DNA of 33,354 nt from a virus. The position numbers and the translations under genes were made by a program. Below, one piece after another: positions 1 to 6,310 of this stretch. The stretch covers positions 1 to 33,354 of the IMG/VR virus record IMGVR_UViG_3300017744_000067. The stretch is one strand, 5' to 3'. The notes below the pieces were generated by a model, which saw only the letters and a list, made by a program, of their open reading frames with translations, did not search any database and was not told the DNA's origin. Within the stretch, counting starts at the first letter, position 1. Each line of letters starts with the position of its first letter.

Positions 1-229
1 CCCGCATGGCTATCAGCATGAGATTTGGGCCAAAAGCCTGGGACGATATTGTAGTTTTACAGGCCGAGAGAGACAAGGAAGCCAAGCGTTTGGCGGCGAT
101 TGAAAGACAACAACGGCTTGAAAAGCGTGAGCGGATACAAGGTATCTTCATTCTCATTGCTTCATTGGTCATAGGTATCACCATCATTGGGATTGTTCTT
201 GCGGTCATCTGGGCAAGCCAGCAAGTGCC
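1..229. repeat. Imperfect terminal repeat, left copy (circular-permutation overlap)
   Basis: Bases 1-229 match 33126-33354 at 219 of 229 positions. The first ~105 bases are identical and all ten substitutions fall in the remainder. Seven leave the protein unchanged and three give conservative changes (Arg/Lys, Val/Leu, Gln/Lys). A physical terminal repeat copied by replication should be identical, so this is better read as the same locus from two strain haplotypes closing a circular or circularly permuted genome of about 33,125 bp. Confidence 0.9.
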
Positions 230-254
230 ACCGCCAGCGGAGGGGGTGCGATGA
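1..254 (+). CDS. C-terminal part of junction-spanning coiled-coil/membrane protein
   Basis: This is the 3' part of the gene that starts at 32876 and reads off the right edge of the window. The ATG at 6 is internal: joined across the repeat, the reading frame gives a 167-residue protein. This part holds a charged helical segment rich in Arg, Lys and Glu, then one strong transmembrane helix (about 29 hydrophobic residues around IASLVIGITIIGIVLAVIWA) and a short tail ending in PPPAEGVR. Its stop overlaps the next start (ATGA at 251-254). I know similar proteins near lysis genes in marine podoviruses. Function is unknown; a lysis accessory or virion membrane protein is possible. Confidence 0.8.
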   Translation, partial: RMAISMRFGPKAWDDIVVLQAERDKEAKRLAAIERQQRLEKRERIQGIFILIASLVIGITIIGIVLAVIWASQQVPPPAEGVR

Positions 255-514
255 TACCGGCATTGGTTCTCGCTGTGACCTTGGCCGGGGTGGCGAACCC
301 TACACATGTGCCGTGCAGTTTATGGAAAAGATACACCGACCATTCCGGCCAGCGCGTGTGCGTCTATCGCTTTACGGCGGGGTTCGGAGGTCTTGGTTAC
401 CACTTCCCAACCTTGTCCTTTAGCGAGTGCCCCAAGGTGTTCTCATGCGTCTACGAAAAGAAGGACAAGCGCCCCACCCTGTCCGAGATTTTAGATTCAC
501 TGAAGAGGAACTGA
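251..514 (+). CDS. Small exported Cys-containing protein (lysis region)
   Basis: An 87-residue protein with an N-terminal hydrophobic stretch (MIPALVLAVTLAGVA) that looks like a signal peptide with cleavage near VANP. A mature part of about 70 residues with four cysteines (in VPCSLW, RVCVYR, SECPK and FSCVY) follows, consistent with disulfides outside the cytoplasm, and then a charged C-terminus. A strong Shine-Dalgarno sequence (GGAGGGGG) precedes the ATG, which overlaps the upstream stop. It sits immediately before two membrane proteins and the endolysin, so a lysis accessory or spanin-like role is possible, but no lipobox is visible and I cannot assign it. Confidence 0.8.
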   Translation: MIPALVLAVTLAGVANPTHVPCSLWKRYTDHSGQRVCVYRFTAGFGGLGYHFPTLSFSECPKVFSCVYEKKDKRPTLSEILDSLKRN

Positions 515-518
515 CCTG

Positions 519-737
519 ATGACACTAGAAGAAAAGCACCACCTTAACTACGAAATATACCAGCGCAACCGGCGGCACATGTGCTGGGGTGCAATGGTAA
601 TGATGCTGATATGCACCGCTGCAACGGTCTATGACCCGGCGCGTATGGAAGCTGCCGAGAGTATCCTGATGGCGCAGTACCTGGCGCTGTCCGCATTGGT
701 TGGAGCCTACTTTGCTGTCGGGCACAAAGAAGCATGA
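519..737 (+). CDS. Small two-helix membrane protein, holin/antiholin candidate
   Basis: A 72-residue protein with a short charged N-terminus (MTLEEKHHLNYEIYQRNRR), a hydrophobic helix over about residues 22-38, a short polar loop, a second helix over about 49-67 and the basic end HKEA. Two membrane helices and small size fit a class II holin or an antiholin. It lies between the exported protein and the 3TM holin, and its stop overlaps the holin start (ATGA at 734). The upstream GAGG is about 10 nt from the ATG. The role is inferred from topology and position; no diagnostic motif was seen. Confidence 0.75.
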   Translation: MTLEEKHHLNYEIYQRNRRHMCWGAMVMMLICTAATVYDPARMEAAESILMAQYLALSALVGAYFAVGHKEA

Positions 738-1141
738 GCATTGTAAGCGCACTCATTGCCCCGCTTACCGGCGTTCTAGACAAGGTTGTTCCTGACGCCA
801 CCGAGCGGGCACGGCTGGCCCATGAGATAGCCACCATGTCAGACCAACACGCGCAACAAGCACTGTTGGCCCAGCTAGAAATTAACAAGGCCGAGGCGGC
901 ATCAGGCTCCACGTTCAAAGGTGGTTGGAGACCGGCAGTAGGCTGGGTCTGCGCGGCGTCCTTTGCGTACAACTTCCTAGTGTACCCTATAGCGGGTGCA
1001 TTGTACGGCATCTATGGCTTTTACGAGTGGGCCGAGGTTGCCCCGGTCCTAGACATGGGGCCGATGATGACCGTTCTAGGCGGCATGCTTGGGATTGGTG
1101 GGTTGCGTACCTACGAGAAGCAGAAGGGCCTGACCAAGTGA
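734..1141 (+). CDS. Holin, 3TM / gene-transfer-agent type
   Basis: A 135-residue protein. The N-terminal amphipathic region (SIVSALIAPLTGVLDKVVPD) and a soluble helical part lead into the KGGWRPAVGWVCAASFAYNF signature. The Trp-Arg-Pro element before the first membrane helix is typical of the three-helix holins seen with gene-transfer agents and many alphaproteobacterial phages. Hydrophobic segments lie around residues 68-90, 91-102 and 110-125, with a basic end (YEKQKGLTK). It would form inner-membrane lesions that release the endolysin encoded two genes downstream. Confidence 0.85.
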   Translation: MSIVSALIAPLTGVLDKVVPDATERARLAHEIATMSDQHAQQALLAQLEINKAEAASGSTFKGGWRPAVGWVCAASFAYNFLVYPIAGALYGIYGFYEWAEVAPVLDMGPMMTVLGGMLGIGGLRTYEKQKGLTK

Positions 1142-1263
1142 CAAGCGACAAGGTCATACCGATGCCCAAGCGGTCGGACCTGGATGAGCAGTTCATAATT
1201 TTGGAAGCCCAACGGCGTCAGGTTGAGCGCCAGAAAAAGCTAATTGAGGAGCTATACAAATGA
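1138..1263 (+). CDS. Small coiled-coil protein between holin and endolysin
   Basis: A 41-codon frame starting GTG at 1138, overlapping the holin stop (GTGA) and itself overlapping the endolysin start (ATGA at 1260-1263). Its second half is a charged helix (EAQRRQVERQKKLIEELYK) with coiled-coil character. Four-base overlaps on both sides argue for a translated, coupled gene. An alternative ATG at 1162 would remove eight residues. No function is recognised; it may be a small lysis regulator. Confidence 0.6.
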   Translation: MTSDKVIPMPKRSDLDEQFIILEAQRRQVERQKKLIEELYK

Positions 1264-1775
1264 AAGAAAGCTGGGAACAAATATTCGAAAGCGTCATTAA
1301 ATCTGAGGGCGGGTTTGTAGACCATCCGAGTGACCCTGGCGGCATGACAAATTTAGGGGTGACTAGAGCCGTGTATTCTCGTTGGTTGGGCCGCGAAGCA
1401 ACTGAACAGGAAATGCGAGACCTGACAAAAGAAGACGTCAGCCCAATTTACAAGCAATGGTATTTTGACGCCATCAACGGTGACGATTTACCAGCGGGTA
1501 TAGATTACTCGGTTTGCGATATAGCGATTAACAGTGGGCCAAGCCGAGCGGCCAAGATGCTTCAGAAATGCGTTGGCGCAAAACCAGATGGTGCGATTGG
1601 GCCAATGACGTTGCAAGCGGTTAGCAACAGCGACAGTTCTGAAGTGGTTAAGCGTTTGGCAGATGTGAGGCAATCGTTTTACGAAAGTCTCAAGACGTTC
1701 AAGACGTTTGGTAAAGGTTGGACCCGCCGCAATAATGAGGTGCGCGAACACTCGCTGCAAATGATAAATGAGTAG
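1260..1775 (+). CDS. Endolysin, GH108 N-acetylmuramidase
   Basis: A 171-residue lysozyme of glycoside hydrolase family 108, which cleaves the beta-1,4 bond of peptidoglycan. The family signature is clear: SEGGFVDHPSDPGGMTNLGV, with the catalytic glutamate at residue 16, then DLTKEDVSPIYKQWYFD and the IAINSGPSRAAKMLQK segment. The C-terminal half contains GAKPDGAIGPMTLQAV, the peptidoglycan-binding element that usually accompanies GH108. There is no signal peptide, so export would depend on the upstream holin. Length is close to the family norm (about 170-180). Confidence 0.93.
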   Translation: MKESWEQIFESVIKSEGGFVDHPSDPGGMTNLGVTRAVYSRWLGREATEQEMRDLTKEDVSPIYKQWYFDAINGDDLPAGIDYSVCDIAINSGPSRAAKMLQKCVGAKPDGAIGPMTLQAVSNSDSSEVVKRLADVRQSFYESLKTFKTFGKGWTRRNNEVREHSLQMINE

Positions 1776-1968
1776 GCCAGAACGTACTGGAAATGGCCCG
1801 CGAAGAGCCGCTTTTCTCCAACGCATGGGACGTATGCGCGGTCCAGAACGGCGCAACGGTAAGCCTACGCCATTGCTTAAAAGCCTGATGGATTGGGGTG
1901 CAAGTTCTAAGGCCGATGCCGTGGCCAAGGGCAAACGAATTTCAAAACGCAACCAAAAGAAAGGATAA
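1768..1968 (+). CDS. Small basic hypothetical protein
   Basis: A 66-residue protein very rich in Arg and Lys, with short elements such as RMGRMRGPERRNGKPTPLLK and a C-terminal KRISKRNQKKG. It overlaps the endolysin stop by 8 nt, and the next small gene follows 3 nt after its stop. A positively charged composition suggests nucleic-acid or membrane-surface binding, but no domain is recognised. An overlapping 31-codon frame (1793-1888) is an alternative I consider less likely. The Shine-Dalgarno signal is weak, consistent with coupling to endolysin translation. Confidence 0.6.
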   Translation: MSRPERTGNGPRRAAFLQRMGRMRGPERRNGKPTPLLKSLMDWGASSKADAVAKGKRISKRNQKKG

Positions 1969-1971
1969 CAA

Positions 1972-2124
1972 ATGGCTAAGAAACCTGGCTTGTACGCCAA
2001 CATCAATGCAAAGAAAAAACGTATCGCCGCCGGTAGTGGCGAGAAGATGCGAAAGCCTGGCAGTGCGGGTGCGCCAACGGCAAAGGCATTTAGGCAAAGC
2101 GCCAAGACCGCAAAGAAAAGGTAG
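1972..2124 (+). CDS. Short conserved basic phage protein (KPGLYANI family)
   Basis: A 50-residue protein, MAKKPGLYANINAKKKRI at the N-terminus, then AAGSGEKMRKPGSAGAPTAK and AFRQSAKTAKKR. This pattern recurs as a small conserved protein in many tailed phages, where it has no established function. It is basic and probably disordered or DNA-associated. The TAG stop overlaps the GTG start of the next gene (2122-2126). Identification rests on my memory of the motif rather than on a search. Confidence 0.8.
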   Translation: MAKKPGLYANINAKKKRIAAGSGEKMRKPGSAGAPTAKAFRQSAKTAKKR

Positions 2125-2309
2125 TGCACCTCTTCGTCCTGTTTGTATTTATTGGGCTGGGTAAGGACCGTGAGCTTGTGTCAAATACTATGGCATTCCA
2201 AGACATATACACATGCAATGAAATGGCCCGGCAAGTGGTGAAGCGTTACGGGTTTACCAACTCGCCGGACGATTTTGTTGTGGCGTACTGTGTGCCAAAA
2301 AAATTTTAG
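2124..2309 (+). CDS. Small exported protein, end of lysis operon
   Basis: A 61-residue protein starting at GTG 2124, which overlaps the preceding TAG. The hydrophobic N-terminus (MHLFVLFVFIGLG) resembles a signal peptide or anchor. The rest contains two cysteines (YTCNEMAR and YCVPKKF), spaced like short periplasmic phage proteins. Its stop at 2307-2309 overlaps the stop of the convergent minus-strand gene (2306-2308), so this is the exact convergence point of the rightward and leftward operons. An outer-membrane spanin-like role is possible but unproven, since no lipobox is visible. Confidence 0.65.
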   Translation: MHLFVLFVFIGLGKDRELVSNTMAFQDIYTCNEMARQVVKRYGFTNSPDDFVVAYCVPKKF

Positions 2310-2548
2310 AGGAACTTGATGGCCCGCGATTTACCGGGCAACCTTTCTATCCAGCCCCGTTCTTCAAGGCATCCTATTGTCCTCGCAATCTGACCGGGGT
2401 GCCGCATGACGGTGGCCTTCTCGCCAGCAATATAACCAGCGCCCATCTCGCGCCAACTCGGTGCAACGCCGTGGACTTTGACGAACAGTTTTAGGAAGTC
2501 GTAAAACTCCCGCTGTTCAACGGTTAAGGTTACTTTACCATCAGTCAT
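2306..2548 (-). CDS. LexA-like DNA-binding domain protein (no protease domain)
   Basis: An 80-residue protein matching only the winged helix-turn-helix part of LexA: TVEQREFYDFLKLFVKVHG, then APSWREMG (the usual recognition-helix region PSxREI), HPGQIARTIGCLEERGWIER and KSRAIKF. Full LexA is about 200 residues with a Ser/Lys autoprotease, and nothing of that part is present or encoded nearby. It is the last gene of the leftward block. Its start (Shine-Dalgarno AGAGG) overlaps the upstream gene by 8 nt. It could be a repressor, or compete with host LexA for SOS boxes without being cleavable. Confidence 0.8.
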   Translation of the reverse strand: MTDGKVTLTVEQREFYDFLKLFVKVHGVAPSWREMGAGYIAGEKATVMRHPGQIARTIGCLEERGWIERLPGKSRAIKFL

Positions 2549-2846
2549 TGGGGGCCTCTTTTTCTTCAGCGCCTAGACCGGCATTGTACTGCAACCGCTT
2601 GTCATGCAGTTCCTTTGCCAAGTCTTCATCAAGCATAGCGAACGTGTCAGCATTGGCCTCTTCAAGCGCCTTCATTTTTGTCCGGCGTTCAGCTTCCGGC
2701 AATGACCGTGCTCGGCGAACCTTCAACAGCAAATCATTGTAGGCATCAGCAAAGTCCATTTGCACAGTGAACGATTGCGTAGGCTTGCCGGGGATACGAA
2801 GGGCGAACCCCTCAACCGGCTCTGGTGGAGCTTGTGGAGCTTCCAC
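2541..2846 (-). CDS. Hypothetical acidic helical protein
   Basis: A 101-residue protein beginning at GTG 2846, 16 nt after the annealase stop, with a weak AGAGG upstream. The N-terminus is Pro/Glu rich (MEAPQAPPEPVEGF). The rest is predicted helical with many charged residues (ALEEANADTFAMLDEDLAKE) and the acidic end AEEKEAPND. No family is recognised. Its position directly after the exonuclease/annealase pair suggests a recombination or single-strand DNA accessory role, which is inference only. Confidence 0.6.
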   Translation of the reverse strand: MEAPQAPPEPVEGFALRIPGKPTQSFTVQMDFADAYNDLLLKVRRARSLPEAERRTKMKALEEANADTFAMLDEDLAKELHDKRLQYNAGLGAEEKEAPND

Positions 2847-2861
2847 AGCCTCTTGTGGCGG

Positions 2862-3473
2862 CTAAATTGCAGCCATTGCCCTCTCGGCTATGGTCGGCCC
2901 TGACGGCGCTGGTTGGGGCTGTACGGGCACGGTCTTCATAGGCGGCATGTCTTGGGCTTCTTCTGCCGTGATGATGCCAGCGACAGCATCAGCAAAAGCA
3001 TCACGCAAAGCAAAGCCTCTGGCACGTAATTGCATCATGCGCTCTGGGTATTGCTTCCATGTTTGCCGTGTCAGAAGTCCTGCCCGCTGGGCTTTCGCGT
3101 AGGAGTAAATTTGTATTGTTTCGTTTATGTCTCCATTCTTGTTTTCACGTTTAACGACACAAGTGGCTTTGTAATCTTGGCCCTCACCTTCGCTTGTCTC
3201 TTCAATGCCAAGATATTGAGGGTGGTTCTGGCATATTGCCAACAGACCATCCCCCCATATTGCTGGCCTACCATTCACGAGGCTTATATATTTTAACGCA
3301 CTAAGCGGCGATATGCCCACCTCTAACCCCCAATTTATTGCGACGAGGACGTTCGCGGGCTTGCCTTGGTAGTCTGCCGGTATCATGCCAGACCTTGAAT
3401 AAAACTCAGCAAACTTAATTGCTTCATCTAGATTTTGTGGCAACAGGGCGCGGGATACTAATGCGTTACTCAT
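2862..3473 (-). CDS. RecT-type single-strand annealing protein
   Basis: A 203-residue protein. It has the short RecT-like pattern: an N-terminal helix (LDEAIKFAEFYSRSGMIP), then GLEVGISPLSALKYISLVNG, PAIWGDGLLAICQNHP and the C-terminal core LMQLRARGFALRDAFADAVAG (the annealase region, here quoted from within MMQLRARGFALRDAF). Such proteins pair with a 5'-3' exonuclease to anneal resected strands. The exonuclease is the gene immediately upstream and the two overlap by one base. The start has an ideal Shine-Dalgarno (AAGGAG). The Pro-rich C-terminus (PVQPQPAPSGP) is probably a flexible tail. Confidence 0.85.
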   Translation of the reverse strand: MSNALVSRALLPQNLDEAIKFAEFYSRSGMIPADYQGKPANVLVAINWGLEVGISPLSALKYISLVNGRPAIWGDGLLAICQNHPQYLGIEETSEGEGQDYKATCVVKRENKNGDINETIQIYSYAKAQRAGLLTRQTWKQYPERMMQLRARGFALRDAFADAVAGIITAEEAQDMPPMKTVPVQPQPAPSGPTIAERAMAAI

Positions 3474-4408
3474 TAATTTAACTCCTTAACAGAAAATTTT
3501 AGGGTCTCGGTGACCTCATCGGTCTCAACCATTTTGCGTTTGGGCTTGCTGATATACTCCGAGTGAATGCGGTAGCCGTCAGCATCAACGTGCGTGATGT
3601 TTGACAGGTACATGACATCGACCAGCGCGTTCTTGTACTCGTCGCGCTCTTTCTCCAACTCGCGCAGCTTGGCACGGGCAAGGGCCACCTCGGCGCTTGC
3701 CTCAACATAGCCTTGGGCGGCACCTGAGATGTCAGCGTTGGTCTCCCAGCCGTCAGGGTAGGATACAGCAACAATGTCAGCGTCAGGGTCAGGGTCCGGC
3801 GGGTAGTGACTGTCAGTATCAACTAGGTTCCAGAACTCATCGTATGCCTCAAGCATAATGCCAATGAGATTGGCCGACCGCTCAACCGGGTACAAATGCA
3901 AATTAAAGTTCTGGTCAAAACAACCAATCATTCCCCAGTTGATGTCACTACAGTGCATTTGATGAAGCACTTGAAATATCCACTCAGGTTTTGGCTTGTC
4001 GTGATGGTATCGGTCGGTCTTAATCTCAACCACCCCGGTGCCGCTCATAACAATATCTTTGCCCTCAAGATTTTTCAGCGTTAGTGGGTCAGCCAGCTTG
4101 ACAATTCGGTCAATAGAACTCGCCGCCCTAGCCTTCTGGTACGGCTCAGTTGGTTCCCACATTTGACACGGTTTGACGCACAGTTCGTTAATCCAAAACT
4201 CAACCATGTTAGCCACCGCTGGCTCTAGGAAGATGCCGCGAATAAGTGCCCAACTTTTTAAGTCAGGCTCAATAGTCTCGACCCCAGCTTTGGCCAGTTT
4301 GTGCTTTTCCAAGATGTCATGCCGGTTCTGGAATGCGGTCTTGCCTAGAACGATTGCCCCTGCCTCAGAGCTACCAATCTCAAATCCTGTTTTGGTTAGC
4401 TTAGGCAT
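3473..4408 (-). CDS. YqaJ-type recombination exonuclease
   Basis: A 311-residue PD-(D/E)XK nuclease. The N-terminus has EIGSSEAGAIVLGK (the YqaJ-type entry motif), then ASSIDRIV with the catalytic Asp, and GVVEIKTDRYHH with the E-x-K pair, then PEWIFQVLHQMHCSDINWGM, the helix that closes the fold. A coiled region (about 235-260) follows. It resects double-strand ends for the downstream annealase. Its start overlaps the preceding stop (TGATG) and its stop overlaps the annealase start, so the pair should be co-translated. It gives the phage a self-sufficient homologous recombination module. Confidence 0.85.
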   Translation of the reverse strand: MPKLTKTGFEIGSSEAGAIVLGKTAFQNRHDILEKHKLAKAGVETIEPDLKSWALIRGIFLEPAVANMVEFWINELCVKPCQMWEPTEPYQKARAASSIDRIVKLADPLTLKNLEGKDIVMSGTGVVEIKTDRYHHDKPKPEWIFQVLHQMHCSDINWGMIGCFDQNFNLHLYPVERSANLIGIMLEAYDEFWNLVDTDSHYPPDPDPDADIVAVSYPDGWETNADISGAAQGYVEASAEVALARAKLRELEKERDEYKNALVDVMYLSNITHVDADGYRIHSEYISKPKRKMVETDEVTETLKFSVKELN

Positions 4409-4653
4409 CAGAACGGCCCCCCATTGGCGGCGGTGCAGACGTCAGACAGCGCACAGAAAAACCAAGACGAGGCCATCAGGCACACGCAGAACAGCGTGAA
4501 GCTGACACCGTCTAATATCAGGGATAAGTTGGAACTTGCTCGACTAACCTCTTGACCCTGCACGACAGGGTCAGTTGGAACTTGTGAAGATAAACTACTG
4601 TTATCATTACACTCAGGCAGTCTCGTACGGGCTGCCACTTTTACATTACTCAT
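4408..4653 (-). CDS. Small hypothetical protein with one membrane segment
   Basis: An 81-residue protein from ATG 4653, chosen because AAAGGA lies 9 nt upstream. Upstream in-frame starts would run into the integrase. The first half is polar (MSNVKVAARTRLPECNDNSS). The second half has a hydrophobic stretch (VSFTLFCVCLMASSWFFCAL) with several cysteines, likely a membrane helix, and a short tail. Its coding DNA contains two AGTTGGAACTTG repeats and an 8-bp hairpin, so the locus may double as a recombination site and protein coding is less certain than for its neighbours. Confidence 0.5.
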   Translation of the reverse strand: MSNVKVAARTRLPECNDNSSLSSQVPTDPVVQGQEVSRASSNLSLILDGVSFTLFCVCLMASSWFFCALSDVCTAANGGPF

Positions 4654-4738
4654 TAGATAGTCCTTTGTTAGTTGGTCATTTATTGGCGCAACATGCGCGT
4701 TACTTGGAAGTTTCTTAATTAGAGTTGGAAGTTCCAAC
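4527..4738. repeat. Repeat cluster by integrase 3' end, candidate attP/arm sites
   Basis: The 12-mer AGTTGGAACTTG occurs at 4527-4538 and 4573-4584, and a related perfect 7-bp dyad (GTTGGAA, one base, TTCCAAC) lies at 4724-4738. Between the two 12-mers is an 8-bp inverted repeat, TGACCCTG-cacga-CAGGGTCA, at 4553-4573. Short direct repeats flanking a dyad next to an integrase gene resemble phage attachment-site architecture. No host tRNA fragment is recognisable, so this remains a candidate. Confidence 0.4.
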
Positions 4739-5803
4739 CCCTGTATGCTCACCATTTGATATTGATAACGCCCTCCTTTTGTCAAACATTTTAATGTACC
4801 GACTCGCCTCAACCAGCGTTGAGTGGCCCAACCAAGACATAATGGCTGTGGCTGACCCGTTGTTGGCCGCAATCTCCATGTCCCTGCTTTTTCTCAGGCC
4901 ATGCGCTGTCTTGCCTTCAACACCCGCCGCCGATGCCTGTCGGCTAAACCATGACGATGCGCCTTTGACTGCACGGCTCTTTGCGTTGCCGCTGTTGGCG
5001 AAACCGCCGGTCACAATGTAGGTCATGTGCTTGTCAGCTTGCGCGGCAATTGCTTTGTGCAATAGGTCTAGGTCGCGTTTAAACGACTGTGCAAAGTGTG
5101 GCAGTTCTCGGTCAAAAGGTATCTCGACTAAGGTGCCTGTCTTTGACCGGCGGTATGACAGCCAGCCACCGGGGCGTATGCTGCCTGGTCCAAGTCGGAC
5201 AGCGTCCACCATGCTTGCGCCGGTCCAGTACAGCAACTCAAACGCCATGCGTGGGTGCGTGTTCAAAGCATGATGATTGCGGAACATCTCAACGTCATTG
5301 TGGTCCCACGGTATGTGTCCATCAGATTTGACAACAGGCGCACGGACCATGTCCTTGCTGGGGTCTATCTTCAGCGCATCGATGTGCATCAAATATTTGC
5401 AGAACCCCCGCCACATTTTAAGCTGAGTGTGCTGCGCGTGGCCGTGATAGTTCTTGAGGTCAGCGCGGATAACGTCCGGCGTCAGTGCCTTCTCACTGCC
5501 AGCGGTCTCCCTGATACGTTCTAGGGCACGGCGTCTAACGCCTTGGGTGAGCGGGGCCAAGGTGGTGAAGTGCGAACTGGCGATATACTTTGACACGGCA
5601 CTGGCCAAGCTGCCCTTGATGATTGGCCGTACAGGCTCTACGCCCGCCGCCTCGGTATATGCTTTAAGGAACTCAACAGACCCCATAGTAGCGTCAGGCA
5701 TCGGGATGCCCTTCTGCCCTACTGGCCGGTAATACCAACGCGGGTTACCTGACTTGTATTCGCCGGACCTATTCAGATGTTTAAGGTGTACTCGCTTTTG
5801 CAT
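4715..5803 (-). CDS. int: Tyrosine recombinase / phage integrase
   Basis: A 362-residue integrase. The N-terminal ~120 residues hold arm- and core-binding regions. The catalytic domain contains Lys221 (RRSKTG), the HGLR box (His301, Arg304), His327 (LGHST) and the nucleophile Tyr336 (ASRYIKM). The usual first catalytic arginine in the TG-x-R motif appears to be Ser197 (WTGASMVDAVRLG), with the nearest arginine at 203. It starts inside the excisionase-like gene (31-nt overlap), a common int/xis arrangement. It would integrate and excise the prophage. The last 50 nt overlap the candidate arm-site dyad. Confidence 0.9.
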   Translation of the reverse strand: MQKRVHLKHLNRSGEYKSGNPRWYYRPVGQKGIPMPDATMGSVEFLKAYTEAAGVEPVRPIIKGSLASAVSKYIASSHFTTLAPLTQGVRRRALERIRETAGSEKALTPDVIRADLKNYHGHAQHTQLKMWRGFCKYLMHIDALKIDPSKDMVRAPVVKSDGHIPWDHNDVEMFRNHHALNTHPRMAFELLYWTGASMVDAVRLGPGSIRPGGWLSYRRSKTGTLVEIPFDRELPHFAQSFKRDLDLLHKAIAAQADKHMTYIVTGGFANSGNAKSRAVKGASSWFSRQASAAGVEGKTAHGLRKSRDMEIAANNGSATAIMSWLGHSTLVEASRYIKMFDKRRALSISNGEHTGVGTSNSN

Positions 5804-6015
5804 TGCACTGAACCCCGCTGGTCTTGCTCAAGTTCAAGCAAAGCATACTCAAGTTCACTTCTAAGCCATATCTTAACGCCCGCCGCGATACGTGGCGAAG
5901 GCATGAGGCCATCGATTACTAGCTTGTCAAAGTGAGCGGCAGAAATGCCAACGTGGGTTGCGGCTTGCGCTCGCCGCATCCCTTCTGGAATTATAAATTG
6001 ATTATCTAAAGGCAT
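5773..6015 (-). CDS. Excisionase-like / AlpA-type DNA-binding protein
   Basis: An 80-residue protein with a MerR/AlpA-like helix-turn-helix: EGMRRAQAATHVGISAAHFD, then KLVIDGLMPSPRIAAGVKIW and LRSELEYALLEL, the wing-and-tail pattern of excisionase-family proteins that read a target with one helix and a wing. It directly precedes and overlaps the integrase gene, the typical site for a recombination directionality factor. AAAGGAG lies 10 nt before the start. It could also act as a transcriptional regulator of the integrase operon. Confidence 0.75.
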   Translation of the reverse strand: MPLDNQFIIPEGMRRAQAATHVGISAAHFDKLVIDGLMPSPRIAAGVKIWLRSELEYALLELEQDQRGSVQCKSEYTLNI

Positions 6016-6202
6016 TGTGTATTTGCTCCTTTGCTCTCGGCGGTGATACTAGTTCAATTGCATTCCTATTCTGTGTATGCCGTGCTTCACTTGGCGTAAT
6101 GTGCATTGCGCGTTCGCTGGCTGGCATAACAATGTTGGCGGTTGTCCAACTTGGGACAATGTGGCTCCAAACCATGCCGGTTCTATTTAACTGACGTTTC
6201 AT
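6002..6202 (-). CDS. Small hypothetical protein at head of integrase operon
   Basis: A 66-residue protein with a very good ribosome-binding site (GGAGGG, 8 nt before the ATG) and a 14-nt overlap with the excisionase-like gene. The sequence is polar with several His and Arg residues (MHITPSEARHTQNRN) and no recognisable domain, membrane helix or signal peptide. As first gene after the dyad-containing leader (6203-6310), it may be the leader of the xis-int operon. Function is unknown. Confidence 0.55.
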   Translation of the reverse strand: MKRQLNRTGMVWSHIVPSWTTANIVMPASERAMHITPSEARHTQNRNAIELVSPPRAKEQIHNAFR

Positions 6203-6270
6203 GTGTAATTCCCTCCAAAGCCTAACCCAACTGTCGTTAGGGTTCTCCGATTAATTGCAGTTTGATACGT

Positions 6271-6291
6271 GATAACGTACCCAAAGTTATC
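6271..6291. promoter_or_regulatory. Dyad GATAAC-9-GTTATC in integrase-operon leader
   Basis: The 108-bp gap between the serine recombinase stop and the 6202 start holds a 6-bp inverted repeat, GATAAC at 6271-6276 and GTTATC at 6286-6291 (15 bp centre to centre, about 1.5 turns). On the minus strand a TTGACT hexamer lies just upstream, without a convincing -10 at standard spacing. A second weaker dyad (AACCC...GGGTT) lies near 6230-6250. It is a plausible operator for the leftward xis-int-recombination operon. Confidence 0.4.
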
Positions 6292-6310
6292 TTTCTTAAT
6301 TAGTCAACAA

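Noticed and set aside
6-254. Stand-alone 82-residue gene starting at ATG 6
   Set aside because: The frame is continuous with 32876-33354 across the circular junction, so this ATG is internal.
544-1011. Long minus-strand frame over the holin region
   Set aside because: It lies opposite two membrane-protein genes with clear features; its translation is low-complexity and lacks a ribosome-binding site.
1793-1888. 31-codon frame (MAREEPLFSNAWDVC...) inside 1768-1968
   Set aside because: It has only a weak ribosome-binding site and is nested in a longer coupled frame; kept as a weak alternative.
1488-2129. 213-codon minus-strand frame
   Set aside because: It runs antisense to the endolysin and three small coupled genes and has no recognisable protein features.
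2285-2345. GCCCG/CGGGC hairpin with nearby A/T run as bidirectional terminator at the convergence point
   Set aside because: The stem is only 5 bp and about 20 nt from the T-run; too weak to call.
4408-4872. 154-codon version of the small membrane protein
   Set aside because: The upstream extension overlaps the integrase 3' end. ATG 4653 has a good AAAGGA signal.
6041-6075. T-loop-like word (AGTTCAATTGCATTCC) as tRNA fragment/attP
   Set aside because: It has no acceptor stem or CCA context and falls inside a coding frame. No tRNA gene was found anywhere in the window.
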